From positions 1 to 37,054 of the forward strand of contig JAGAKH010000050.1 in assembly GCA_017625725.1 (NCBI GenBank): a stretch of DNA of 37,054 bases, read 5' to 3'. This DNA comes from Bacteroidales bacterium (GTDB taxonomy: Bacteria; Bacteroidota; Bacteroidia; Bacteroidales; UBA932). The stretch's first letter is position 1. Every line of letters starts with the position of its first letter. Shown piece after piece: positions 1 to 7,263 of the stretch. The translations under genes were made by a program, and so were the position numbers. A model generated the notes under the pieces. That model was not told where the DNA came from and ran no database searches. It saw only the letters and a list, made by a program, of their open reading frames with translations.

Positions 1-1478
1 CAATACTTCGTTAAAAATTTAACAATTAAATAGTTTTCAATTACTTGCGTATACAATAGCCCGTTTTGAGGTAGCTTTACAGCACCTCGCAGACGGCATA
101 GAACAAAGCCGAAAAAAGTGTTAAAAAAGATGAAAATAATGCTTGAAAAATTTGGATAAGTGCTTGATTTTCAGTAACTTAGAGTTAGCACACTTTAGGT
201 TACAAGACATGAAAATCAAGCCCCTTATCCAGCTCAGAGAGATGATTTCGAAAGCCCTCTCCGGCCAGACAAATTTAAGCAAAACTTTTCAATCTTTCTT
301 CATCGAAGCCATGGAACTTTTTCTTACCATACCAAATCGCATCAACTTCCTTCAGATGGGGAGGTTCGGACGCTCGTCCGAACAGCGGTTCCGTATGAAC
401 TTCAGGAAGAAGTTTGACTGGATATCGTTCAACCGGACATTGGTCCAGGAAGGCAAACCTAATCGCCGGGCGATAGCCATAGACCCGAGCTATATCTGCA
501 AATCCGGAAAGAAGACTCCAGGTGTAGGATACTTCTGGTCAGGATGTGCTTCTGCTGTGAAGTGGGGCCTCGAACTTATGGGCTTCGCCCTCGTTGACGC
601 CGATGCCGGGACAGGAGTTCATCTTGTAGCCAAGCAAACCTTCACTGACAAAGTTAAGGGTGCTGTTCCCTACTATCTCAAGCACATGGATGATCATAAC
701 ACCATCATTGGCATTTATCTGAGAACCATACACTCTCTCAAGGATGACCTTCTTAAGTTGTCTGACTGCCTCGTTGCTGATGCCTTCTTTTCCAAGGAGA
801 CCTTCGTTACCGGGGCCAAAGCACTGGGCTTCAATGTTATCAGCCGTCTTAGGGATGATGTTCGTCTGAAGTACCTGTACACTGGCCCAAAAACGGGAAA
901 GAAGGGGCGCCCAAAGAAGTTCACTGGTCCTGTTGATCTCAAGTCTTTGGATAAGTCCGTCTTTGTGACCACCTCGCTGGAAGACGTTATCCTGCATTCA
1001 GCCGTAGTCTGGGCAGTGAGCCTCAAACGGGAGATAAAGGTGGTAATCGCAGATTACATTGACTCGGATAAGAAGACTCAGTCCAGGAAGGTATTCTTCA
1101 GCACTGACACCGGCATGAATGCGATAGACATTTTTGATGTTTACCGAACGAGATTCCATATCGAGTTCCTCTACCGTGATAGCAAGCAATTCACGGGACT
1201 GTGCAACTGCCAGTCAAGGGATGTTAAAGCAATGGACTTTGCGTTCAATATGTCTCTCTCTACAATCAACGTTGCCAGACAATTTGGAAAGGAATATGAC
1301 GTGGATCTGTCCGTCAGCGATGTCAAAATGCTACTACATAATGCTGCAATGGTTGAACGAATATTTTCAACGTTCGGAAAAAGCCCGAACTTGATGAAAA
1401 ATAACACCGATTTCAAAGAACTTTTATTCTACGGCCTCCGGGCCGCTGTATAACTTTTATAATTTTACCGAACTATTG
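1..1478 (+). mobile_element. IS4-family insertion sequence with both terminal inverted repeats
   Basis: The first bases (caatacttcgttaaaa) match the reverse complement of 1463-1478 (caatagttcggtaaaa) with two mismatches. The similarity runs on to about 21 of 27 positions, which defines left and right terminal inverted repeats around a single transposase gene. The total length of about 1.48 kb is normal for IS4-family elements. The window begins exactly at, or a base or two inside, the left end, so no target-site duplication can be checked. The right end lies inside the 3' end of the neighbouring protease gene. Confidence 0.85.
143..1453 (+). CDS. IS4-family DDE transposase
   Basis: The gene encodes a cut-and-paste transposase of 436 residues, or 414 if translation starts at the internal ATG at 209. 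The DDE catalytic set is visible: a first Asp in AIDPSYICKS, a second in CLVADAFFSK, and the Glu in YRTRFHIEFLYRDSKQ. That last stretch fits the IS4 signature Y-x2-R-x3-E-x6-K exactly. The reading frame is intact and lies between the two terminal inverted repeats, so the element may be active. The 5' part between 1 and 142 holds only the left end and a presumed promoter. The family assignment rests on the signature and is firm; the closest named IS cannot be told from sequence alone. Confidence 0.93.
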   Translation: MKNLDKCLIFSNLELAHFRLQDMKIKPLIQLREMISKALSGQTNLSKTFQSFFIEAMELFLTIPNRINFLQMGRFGRSSEQRFRMNFRKKFDWISFNRTLVQEGKPNRRAIAIDPSYICKSGKKTPGVGYFWSGCASAVKWGLELMGFALVDADAGTGVHLVAKQTFTDKVKGAVPYYLKHMDDHNTIIGIYLRTIHSLKDDLLKLSDCLVADAFFSKETFVTGAKALGFNVISRLRDDVRLKYLYTGPKTGKKGRPKKFTGPVDLKSLDKSVFVTTSLEDVILHSAVVWAVSLKREIKVVIADYIDSDKKTQSRKVFFSTDTGMNAIDIFDVYRTRFHIEFLYRDSKQFTGLCNCQSRDVKAMDFAFNMSLSTINVARQFGKEYDVDLSVSDVKMLLHNAAMVERIFSTFGKSPNLMKNNTDFKELLFYGLRAAV

Positions 1479-3320
1479 AGGAGATAAAGAAGAGAGATAA
1501 ATGTTTATATAAACCTCTTTTTGATATAAAGAATCATCATTATAAGTATAATTCCAATCCGGCACTCCATCAATATAGGTTACTGGTTCACAACAATTTC
1601 CGTTGCTATCAAGTAGCTGAAAACTGGTGTTTGTCATTGTTGTCAAAACGAGTAAGCTGGAATCTACTGTGTAGGCCGTTCCAATATGACGTTTTTCAAT
1701 TTTTGGAAAGATCTGAATTGATGTATTCTCATCTAATTGTTCAGTTTCTTTAAGGTATATAATTGCGTTTTTTTGAGTTTGTATATCATTTATTGGTATC
1801 CACTTATTCCCATTCACACATTTAAAGACAAGAGCGATGTAATCTCCTGTTTCGATAGGTTTTGTTATTGTACATTTGATTGAGGAACAGACTTTTTTAA
1901 GGAAAATAGGTTCTGATGAACTTATAAACTCTTTTAAGTTCCCTCCCGCATCGAATGTACACGCCCTTACATCTCCAATATAATCACCATTTTTATAATA
2001 CATGGGATTTTCGGTGCTTAAATGGATGTTACATAAAGTGAAGGGCTTGCTAAGGTCATATTCTTTTTCCAGAATAGAAAGGTATGATGCTCCATCACTC
2101 CATGACAAAGTGAATTGAGGAGTATTGCCTTTATCTGCTTGCAGACCAAGCCATGCATTTTGGCCCCAAAAGTAGTTCGGGTGCCGTGAATTATCTAATT
2201 TCGGATGTGTCGTTGAGAAAAATCCATTAAAAGTGCCATCCCATCCCCAATTAAAACTTATATAGTGATTCTCATCAAATCCATCTGCTACAAATGCATG
2301 ACCAATGTTATTGTTGTCTCTTCCTGACATTAAAACTGGTCTTCCAGCCGATATCTCAGATTCTAATACTGATATCCATTCTTCCCATGTATGATAATCT
2401 GCCAAATCGAGTCTCATGCCGGCGTCATAATTCATATATTTATATAAATATTTACTGGTTTCTAATGCTGCGGCAGATCCATTTACTCCATATGCTACTT
2501 CTACAATTGCTCCACAATCTTTCATTAATGTGGCGATCGCATGTTGTTGTTCGTCTGTATATCCCTTTTCAAGAGAGCTATATAAAGGCATGTTTTTCCA
2601 GAGATACTCATGTCCTAAGTAATATCCACCTCCTTTTATCGTATCTATATCATCGGGCTTATGCTGTCCATAGCCATTTCCTGTATTTGGATCATAGTAA
2701 TATTCTGGTATATACCCATTACCCTCTTTAGGCCATTCCCAAAATCTCATGACTATTGCAATTGCTGTTGGCAAGCACCCGGTGAAGGTTTTTTCTCCAT
2801 CAATTGTAGGACAATAATTGTTGTAAGGGAATCCCTGTCCCCATTGAGCAGTTTCCAGTTTTACATGTTTAGGAACAGTCTGTGTCGCTTTAGTGGGATA
2901 TATGAGATCATTCCATTTTTGTCTTATCCCAGTTTCAGGATCATTATCTTTTTGTCTTAAAATCAACTCTGATTGTCCTTCGAGCCAAGCTCTTACTCCT
3001 TCAGGCATGTTGTCTGCTTCAAATTTATTTTCAAAAGAGTATGCAAGGATTGGAGCTGCAGATGTATGGTTCGAAACTATAACGAAGCCTCCGTTTTCAT
3101 TGTTGAAAATGAAGAAGGGTATATCAGATATATCTCCTGATTTCGTCTGAAGACATTGTTCATACTTTACTTCAACTAATTTGACAGAACCTGTTATAGT
3201 TGTCGGATTCCCTGAAAAAAAGTTATGCGCTATCTCGAAGGCTGTTTTTTTTCCAATAGGCTCTGCGCTTGCATATATCGATATAAAAGCGATAGCGAGT
3301 ATACAAAATAATCTTTTCAT
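1473..3320 (-). CDS. C10 (streptopain-family) cysteine protease, 3' end cut by the IS
   Basis: This is a secreted papain-fold cysteine protease. Residues 1-19 form a Sec signal peptide, 20-140 resemble the C10 prodomain that blocks the active site, and the catalytic domain follows. The catalytic Cys is Cys182 in FTGCLPTAIAIVMRFWEWP, the His is His341 in GHAFVADGFD, and Asn357-Trp358 lie in FNWGWDG; this is the streptopain arrangement. About 240 residues follow the catalytic domain, with beta-rich character. The last sense codon and the stop codon (1473-1478) belong to the right terminal repeat of the IS, so the original C-terminus has been lost. Relatives often end in a secretion/sorting domain, which is absent here. 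The gene lies 15 bases downstream of the collagen-repeat lipoprotein gene and is probably co-transcribed with it. The catalytic domain is complete, so activity may survive. Confidence 0.9.
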   Translation of the reverse strand: MKRLFCILAIAFISIYASAEPIGKKTAFEIAHNFFSGNPTTITGSVKLVEVKYEQCLQTKSGDISDIPFFIFNNENGGFVIVSNHTSAAPILAYSFENKFEADNMPEGVRAWLEGQSELILRQKDNDPETGIRQKWNDLIYPTKATQTVPKHVKLETAQWGQGFPYNNYCPTIDGEKTFTGCLPTAIAIVMRFWEWPKEGNGYIPEYYYDPNTGNGYGQHKPDDIDTIKGGGYYLGHEYLWKNMPLYSSLEKGYTDEQQHAIATLMKDCGAIVEVAYGVNGSAAALETSKYLYKYMNYDAGMRLDLADYHTWEEWISVLESEISAGRPVLMSGRDNNNIGHAFVADGFDENHYISFNWGWDGTFNGFFSTTHPKLDNSRHPNYFWGQNAWLGLQADKGNTPQFTLSWSDGASYLSILEKEYDLSKPFTLCNIHLSTENPMYYKNGDYIGDVRACTFDAGGNLKEFISSSEPIFLKKVCSSIKCTITKPIETGDYIALVFKCVNGNKWIPINDIQTQKNAIIYLKETEQLDENTSIQIFPKIEKRHIGTAYTVDSSLLVLTTMTNTSFQLLDSNGNCCEPVTYIDGVPDWNYTYNDDSLYQKEVYINIYLSSLSPQ

Positions 3321-3335
3321 ATATACACGAATGTG

Positions 3336-4862
3336 TTAAAGTTTACTCAAATCCAAATGTGTGATATCTCTAACGTTTTGAATCACGATAGATTCCGGTA
3401 AATCGTTGAAGTATAAGTAGGCTGAAGTATTTGTGGAAGCACTATAATCATGTGGAGTGGATAATGGATATGTGTCTGAAGTTCCATCGCCCCATTCTAT
3501 TATAGATAACACGTTATCTCCTATTATTTGGGGATAATAGAGTTGAGTGCACTCGTGAGATATTCTGAGTATATAGTTGTCGCTAAGTTGGCAGACCACA
3601 TATGGTACATTGAGGTCTTCATATGAAAACACTAAAGTACACTCTCTGAATTTACCAGAAGAGTTCTTTTCAACTGAAATTGTGTGAGTGGTTTCGTCTA
3701 GTTCCTTGGTCTCGATTTTTTTTACCCACTCAATATCAGATGGTATTGTCAATTCCAGATTTGCGTTGGTAAGTATTGGGATTTCATACGTTCCACCATT
3801 CTTCCCTACAACCAAAGAGTCTTTTTCAAGATATGCATCTATAGCTGCTTTCTGCATAATCGTGATATCTACGTTATGACTGTGAGATTCACCTAATAGA
3901 CGGATTATACCATTTCGTTCGTTATGTGAGGTGTTTTCATCTATTGTTAAAGTAGCATGATATTCTGAGAGACTTTTAGTGATTTCTGCATGTATCCAGG
4001 AGTTATATTCTTCTGGAACAATTATTTTAAATCCGATATTACTGAATACTGATAAATCTACAATGCCTCCTTCTGAAGTGAATTCCAGTATGTTGCCATT
4101 CTTGACTGTAAGTTCTGCTCTTTCAAATGTAAGAGTTTTCATCGCAATACGTTCACCATTTGACGCGAATACCACAACTTTGCTGTATTCATCAAACTCT
4201 TCTGCAAACAGAATCTCTACTGTTGCAGAATTAGTTTGGGTTTCTGAGAAAATTATTCTTGATTTTATGTCTGCAGAAGATATGCATTCGATGATTACAG
4301 GACTTATGCTGCTTTCCCATGATATGGGAATTGAAATGGTCGAATTCGGAACGGCGATAATATCATTACTCTTATCAATGACTAATGATATTGATCCATA
4401 TATCGGGATAATGAAATCGGTTCCATCTGTAAGACAGAACTTGACGTAAGTATCCTCAATAATAATCTCTCTAATGTAAGTGTCTCCGTCTTTCCCGTCC
4501 TTTCCATCAGCACCGTCCTTTCCATCAGCACCGTCCTTTCCATCAGCACCATCTTTCCCGTCCTTTCCGTCTTCTCCGTTCTTTCCATCAACTCCATCTT
4601 TCCCATCAGCACCGTCCTTTCCATCTTTAATAATAGCAGTTGAACCGTCAGAAAACACAATGGTATAGCCATCTCCATTATTTTCGACAGAAATAATGGA
4701 GAGTTTATTCTCCAAAGCATTGAGGGCAACTTCAAGAGCAGTTATTTTTTCGTTAATATTATTCAATTCTTCCCAAATACCTTTGTGACATGAATGCAGA
4801 ATAGTCACTGTCGCAACCACAATGACAATTCTGCTTATAAAGTGCAGTATGCGGTTATACAT
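3336..4862 (-). CDS. Surface lipoprotein with DUF4988-like N-terminus, collagen-like repeats and BACON-like domains
   Basis: A 508-residue predicted lipoprotein with lipobox ILHSC (Cys25). Residues 29-58 form a short heptad-like helix (IWEELNNINEKITALEVAL), as in DUF4988 proteins of Bacteroidota. Residues 81-128 are about 16 G-x-y triplets, mostly GKD and GAD, which is a collagen-like segment. Two beta domains of about 85 residues follow (roughly 255-340 and 345-430), with the spacing and SNI/TNA...W pattern of BACON domains. The C-terminal part includes IEWGDGTSDTYP and ends LDLSKL. This points to an exported adhesin or binding protein rather than an enzyme, and no catalytic motif is visible. 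It sits between the FISUMP-like lipoprotein and the C10 protease in the same orientation. The exact ligand is unknown. Confidence 0.82.
   Translation of the reverse strand: MYNRILHFISRIVIVVATVTILHSCHKGIWEELNNINEKITALEVALNALENKLSIISVENNGDGYTIVFSDGSTAIIKDGKDGADGKDGVDGKNGEDGKDGKDGADGKDGADGKDGADGKDGKDGDTYIREIIIEDTYVKFCLTDGTDFIIPIYGSISLVIDKSNDIIAVPNSTISIPISWESSISPVIIECISSADIKSRIIFSETQTNSATVEILFAEEFDEYSKVVVFASNGERIAMKTLTFERAELTVKNGNILEFTSEGGIVDLSVFSNIGFKIIVPEEYNSWIHAEITKSLSEYHATLTIDENTSHNERNGIIRLLGESHSHNVDITIMQKAAIDAYLEKDSLVVGKNGGTYEIPILTNANLELTIPSDIEWVKKIETKELDETTHTISVEKNSSGKFRECTLVFSYEDLNVPYVVCQLSDNYILRISHECTQLYYPQIIGDNVLSIIEWGDGTSDTYPLSTPHDYSASTNTSAYLYFNDLPESIVIQNVRDITHLDLSKL
4495..4548 (-). repeat. 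Three perfect 18-bp tandem repeats in the collagen-like segment
   Basis: The 18-mer ccgtcctttccatcagca occurs three times head to tail, and degenerate 9- and 18-base relatives continue to about 4625. Each unit encodes two G-x-y triplets (GAD-GKD on the coding strand). Because units are multiples of three, gain or loss by slippage would change repeat length without breaking the frame. Confidence 0.9.
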
Positions 4863-4928
4863 AAGCTCGTCGAGATTAGTTACTAGTAATGAGAAATATT
4901 AATCTTGAGAGGGGATTAAGTACTTTGA

Positions 4929-5654
4929 TTATTCTTCAATATAAACAGCTCTGATCGGTAATCCATGATGGCGTTCTTCTGAAGTTATAAGCCATGATGT
5001 TCCATATACTGCAATTGTTGTGGCGAACATGTCATCAGACCTGTAGTTTGTCCATAATTGAAATCCAAGATGGTCTGTGTAGCCATAATCAGAATAACTA
5101 CCGTTGTTTATGAAAGTGATGGAGTTACCATTTGGCCCGGTCAATGTATATGCTCTAAGTGCTTTGCCGTTTTCCAGTATCGGAACTGTCGATAGCTCGC
5201 AGTTCATCATCAGTTCATTGCATTCCTCTTGTGTCGGTATTCTCCAATTCTTGCCTAAAGTTTGAGTGGCAACATCATCAATAGGGAGCAGTACCTCGAT
5301 TCCATCTCCTCCTTCTATTTCAATAAGTTTGTTACCTTCCTCATCATAATCGAGAGATGTCCAGTAGTCCACATATTTTGTATATCGCATTGATTCCTCG
5401 TCATAAAACGCATAGTTCTCTTTAGTGTATTCTGACTTTTCTTCTTTCTCTCCCCAGGCATAAAAATTACCAATTTCCATCGGAGATTCTGCTCCTATGT
5501 TCTTGACGGCCCATTTTACACTTAAGCCAAGATCAACATACTCTTTGTCTGGCTCTTCGTCTGGAATGTCTGGATATACTACTGTTGTGTTATCACAAGA
5601 AATAAGTGTTAGACAAATGAGTGTGATTAAGAAATAATTCATCCGGTTCTTCAT
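4929..5654 (-). CDS. FISUMP-like lipoprotein
   Basis: A predicted lipoprotein of 241 residues. I choose the ATG at 5654 (MKNRMNYFLITLICLTLISC) because it opens directly into a signal peptide with lipobox LISC; an in-frame extension up to 5726 has no signal character. The ATG at 5642 is also possible. The mature part begins YVDLGLSVKWAVKNIGAESP...IGNFYAWGE, which is the recurrent pattern of the Fibrobacter succinogenes major paralogous (FISUMP) domain common in Bacteroidota surface proteins. It continues with WRIPTQEECNELM and ends in LPIRAVYIE. No enzymatic motif is seen. It is the first gene of the three-gene minus-strand set and lies behind a leader of about 240 bases full of inverted repeats. 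Function is unknown; surface display is inferred. Confidence 0.78.
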   Translation of the reverse strand: MKNRMNYFLITLICLTLISCDNTTVVYPDIPDEEPDKEYVDLGLSVKWAVKNIGAESPMEIGNFYAWGEKEEKSEYTKENYAFYDEESMRYTKYVDYWTSLDYDEEGNKLIEIEGGDGIEVLLPIDDVATQTLGKNWRIPTQEECNELMMNCELSTVPILENGKALRAYTLTGPNGNSITFINNGSYSDYGYTDHLGFQLWTNYRSDDMFATTIAVYGTSWLITSEERHHGLPIRAVYIEE

Positions 5655-5714
5655 AAGTAAAGCGAAATTTATTTCTTCACCGGCGCCAAAGTGGAGTGGT
5701 TTATTTAAAAGAAA

Positions 5715-5869
5715 GCGTGGCACCATGGCTTATTCATCTTAACGGGTCGTAGGAAACCTTGTGCATAAATAAGCCACAGCGCCACGCCGTAATTCACAAG
5801 TGAATACGACGAGGCGGTTAGCCTATTCTCAGCACATATCGAATTTCCTACGTTCGTTAAGAGAGAATA
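5715..5869 (-). other. Interleaved inverted repeats in the leader of the lipoprotein operon
   Basis: Four inverted repeats are packed here. Arm A (5715-5734) pairs with 5768-5787 at 17 of 20 positions. Arm B (5737-5756) pairs with 5844-5862, including cgtaggaaa/tttcctacg and ttaacg/cgttaa. Because B lies inside A and its partner lies outside, the order A-B-A'-B' would give a pseudoknot-like fold. A small hairpin (attcac/gtgaat near 5792-5805) lies between, and tattctc (5824-5830) pairs with gagaata (5863-5869). A TAnnTTTG match on the minus strand at 5902-5909 would place all of this in the 5' leader of the gene starting at 5654. I do not recognise the family. Apart from this, I see nothing gene-like in 5655-5965. 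Confidence 0.55.
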
Positions 5870-5901
5870 AACTACACTTTCGTGTTTTTCAGTATTTGCA
5901 A

Positions 5902-5909
5902 CAAATGTA
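5902..5909 (-). promoter_or_regulatory. Candidate -7 box for the FISUMP/collagen/C10 operon
   Basis: On the minus strand the bases read TACATTTG, an exact fit to the Bacteroidota -7 pattern TAnnTTTG. No TTTG is seen at the usual 19-21 base distance, so the support is moderate. Transcription from here would give a leader of about 240 bases before the ATG at 5654. Confidence 0.4.
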
Positions 5910-5957
5910 AGAAAAATTGTTGAGTTTAAGGTGTTTTGCTATTATTTAAGCTTAAAG

Positions 5958-5988
5958 TTTGCATTGTTACCAAATATTGGTAACTTTG
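5958..5988 (+). promoter_or_regulatory. parDE promoter with overlapping palindromic operator
   Basis: TTTG at 5958-5961 is followed after exactly 19 bases by TAACTTTG at 5981-5988, a textbook Bacteroidota promoter. A palindrome, gttaccaa-ata-ttggtaac (5966-5984), fills the spacer and overlaps the -7 box. This is where a ribbon-helix-helix antitoxin would bind to repress its own operon. The ATG at 5994 begins only 5 bases after the -7 box, so the transcript has almost no leader. Confidence 0.75.
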
Positions 5989-5993
5989 TAAAA

Positions 5994-6248
5994 ATGAATG
6001 ACATGAAAACAACATCGGTAGCTCTTGGCCCATATTTCGAGGATTTCGTAAAGACTCAGGTCGCAAATGGAAGGTATAACAATGCGAGTGAAGTAATCAG
6101 AGCCGGACTTCGTCTTCTTGAAGATGATGAGAGCCGCATAATTGCATTAAAGGCTGCGATCCAGGAAGGAATTGAAAGTGGCGAAGCAGAGAATTTTGAC
6201 CCGCAGGCGCATATCAAATCACTAAAAGCCTCTTTAAGAAATGCCTAA
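5994..6248 (+). CDS. parD: ParD-family type II antitoxin
   Basis: An antitoxin of 84 residues (81 if the ATG at 6003 is used). The N-terminal part, TTSVALGPYFEDFVKTQV, followed by GRYNNASEVIRAGLRLLEDDE, is the ribbon-helix-helix fold of CC2985/ParD-type antitoxins: a beta strand, then two helices that dimerise and bind DNA. The acidic, flexible C-terminus (EGIESGEAENFDPQAHIKSL) would wrap the toxin. A longer reading frame from 5931 is unlikely because the promoter and operator lie within 5958-5988. It overlaps the toxin gene by 8 bases, typical of translational coupling. Confidence 0.9.
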   Translation: MNDMKTTSVALGPYFEDFVKTQVANGRYNNASEVIRAGLRLLEDDESRIIALKAAIQEGIESGEAENFDPQAHIKSLKASLRNA

Positions 6249-6549
6249 AGTACGTTTCTCAAATAAGGCTGTGGAAGACCTGACGTCCATATGGCGTTAC
6301 ACGGTTAACGAATGGTCAGAAAAGCAGGCCGATGAGTATTATGAAATGCTCATTACTTCGTGTAACCGCTTGTTAAGCTATTCTGTCTTGCTTAACCGGA
6401 GCTACGAAGAGATTGCTGAAAATCTTTATGGTGTCAAAGCGGGACATCACATAATCTTCTACCAACCATTGAATGAAGGTGATATTTACGTCGTCCGTAT
6501 TCTTCATGAAAAGATGGATATCAAGAGTCGTCTGACAATGAAGAAGTAA
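6241..6549 (+). CDS. parE: ParE-family type II toxin
   Basis: A 102-residue RelE/ParE-superfamily toxin. The pattern MPKVRFSNKAVEDLTSIWRY, then a helical middle, LYGVKAGHHIIFYQ, and a terminal VVRILHEKMDIKSRL is typical of ParE. ParE proteins act on DNA gyrase, whereas the related RelE proteins cut mRNA; the VRILHEKMD ending favours ParE. It is coupled to the upstream antitoxin by an 8-base overlap. The frame is complete. As part of an accessory segment next to a tRNA it may stabilise the segment. Confidence 0.9.
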   Translation: MPKVRFSNKAVEDLTSIWRYTVNEWSEKQADEYYEMLITSCNRLLSYSVLLNRSYEEIAENLYGVKAGHHIIFYQPLNEGDIYVVRILHEKMDIKSRLTMKK

Positions 6550-6617
6550 GATTCTATAAAAGGAACAATCGGGCCCATTGACAGCCCGTAGGAAAAATGT
6601 CGGAAAAGAATACAGAA

Positions 6618-6649
6618 AATCCCCATTCTAGATATCTGGAATGGGGATT
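6618..6649 (-). terminator. Intrinsic terminator after tRNA-Arg
   Basis: An 11-bp perfect stem (aatccccattc at 6618-6628, gaatggggatt at 6639-6649) with a 10-base loop. On the minus strand it is followed by TTTT. It lies just 3' of the tRNA and would end the rplS-tRNA transcript. Confidence 0.8.
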
Positions 6650-6653
6650 GTAG

Positions 6654-6727
6654 TGACTCCGACAGGATTCAAACCTGTAACCTTCTGATCCGTAGTCAGA
6701 TGCTCTATTCAGTTGAGCTACGGAGCC
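6654..6727 (-). tRNA. tRNA-Arg (anticodon ACG)
   Basis: The minus strand folds as a full cloverleaf. The acceptor arms are GGCTCCG and CGGAGTC (one G-T pair), the D arm is GCTC...GAGC, the anticodon arm is TCTGA-CTACGGA-TCAGA with anticodon ACG, and the T arm is ACAGG-TTTGAAT-CCTGT. The discriminator base is A and CCA is not encoded. ACG (modified to ICG) reads CGU, CGC and CGA arginine codons. It lies 19 bases downstream of rplS and is probably on the same transcript. Confidence 0.97.
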
Positions 6728-6746
6728 GTTATGTAGTCGAGACTGA

Positions 6747-7118
6747 TTACTCAGCCTTTACGCCGACTTTCTTCTCCTTGATACGAGCCTTCTTACCTGA
6801 GAGTTCGCGGAGGTAGAAGATACGTGCGCGACGAACTTTACCAACCTTGTTGAGCTCGATAGACTCGATGAATGGTGACTCCATAGGGAAGATTCTCTCA
6901 ACGCCTACTCCGCTGGCAACCTTACGTACTGTGAAAGTTCTTGTTGCTGCAGAAGCTCCACGGAGCTGGATAACTGTTCCTCTGAACTTCTGAAGTCTTT
7001 CCTTGTCACCCTCCTTGATTCTGTATGTCACGGTGATTGTGTCACCGGCCTTGAATTTTGGGTAGCTTGCAACCTGCTCATTTGCAAATGCCTGCTCTAC
7101 TACTTTAATAAGATCCAT
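6747..7118 (-). CDS. rplS: 50S ribosomal protein L19
   Basis: L19 sits at the interface between the 30S and 50S subunits and is essential for normal translation. The protein has 123 residues, close to the family's usual 115-120. It carries the expected core: FKAGDTITVTYRIKEGDKER, LQKFRGTVIQLRG, FTVRKVASGVGVERIFPM and VRRARIFYLRELSGKKARI. It has its own strong promoter (7198-7228) and a leader of about 70 bases with a hairpin. tRNA-Arg(ACG) follows. Confidence 0.98.
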   Translation of the reverse strand: MDLIKVVEQAFANEQVASYPKFKAGDTITVTYRIKEGDKERLQKFRGTVIQLRGASAATRTFTVRKVASGVGVERIFPMESPFIESIELNKVGKVRRARIFYLRELSGKKARIKEKKVGVKAE

Positions 7119-7142
7119 TTCTGTATTAAATTAAATTTAGTG

Positions 7143-7181
7143 GCAACATTGCGCTATTTTTCACCCTTCGCAAGAGGTTGC
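7143..7181 (-). promoter_or_regulatory. Candidate L19 leader hairpin
   Basis: In the leader of rplS the minus strand can fold GCAAC-ctc-TTGCG-loop-CGCAA-t-GTTGC: two perfect 5-bp helices separated by an asymmetric internal loop, with a 15-base apical loop. Ribosomal-protein leaders that bind their own product are known in several bacterial groups, including for L19. This could be such an autoregulatory site. The evidence is only the foldability and the position. Confidence 0.5.
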
Positions 7182-7197
7182 TTTGATTTTGGGATTG

Positions 7198-7228
7198 CAA
7201 AGGTATGAATAAAATTCAAACCTGCAAA
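7198..7228 (-). promoter_or_regulatory. rplS promoter
   Basis: On the minus strand, TTTG (7225-7228) is followed after exactly 19 bases by TACCTTTG (7198-7205), a perfect match to the Bacteroidota primary-sigma promoter. The predicted start near 7193 gives a leader of about 75 bases before the ATG of rplS. Confidence 0.75.
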
Positions 7229-7263
7229 CTTTTTTCGCAAAAATATTTCAAAAACCTCAAAAT

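Noticed and set aside
4495-4625. CRISPR-like short repeats
   Set aside because: The units are contiguous with no unique spacers and encode G-x-y triplets in a real protein.
4480-4735. Reading frames rich in Pro/Ser/Phe on the plus strand and in Glu/Arg/Thr on the minus strand
   Set aside because: They are other-frame readings of the collagen-like tandem repeat, which stays open in several frames because of its periodicity.
5655-5726. N-terminal extension of the FISUMP-like lipoprotein
   Set aside because: It would bury the signal peptide and lipobox inside the protein and lies within the inverted-repeat leader.
5715-5862. Integron attC site
   Set aside because: The inverted repeats lack the conserved GTTRRRY/RYYYAAC core boxes, and no integrase is near.
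6654-6727. Duplicate of the tRNA-Arg 3' end as an att site inside the window
   Set aside because: I saw no second copy of the 3' tRNA segment between 1 and 6600.
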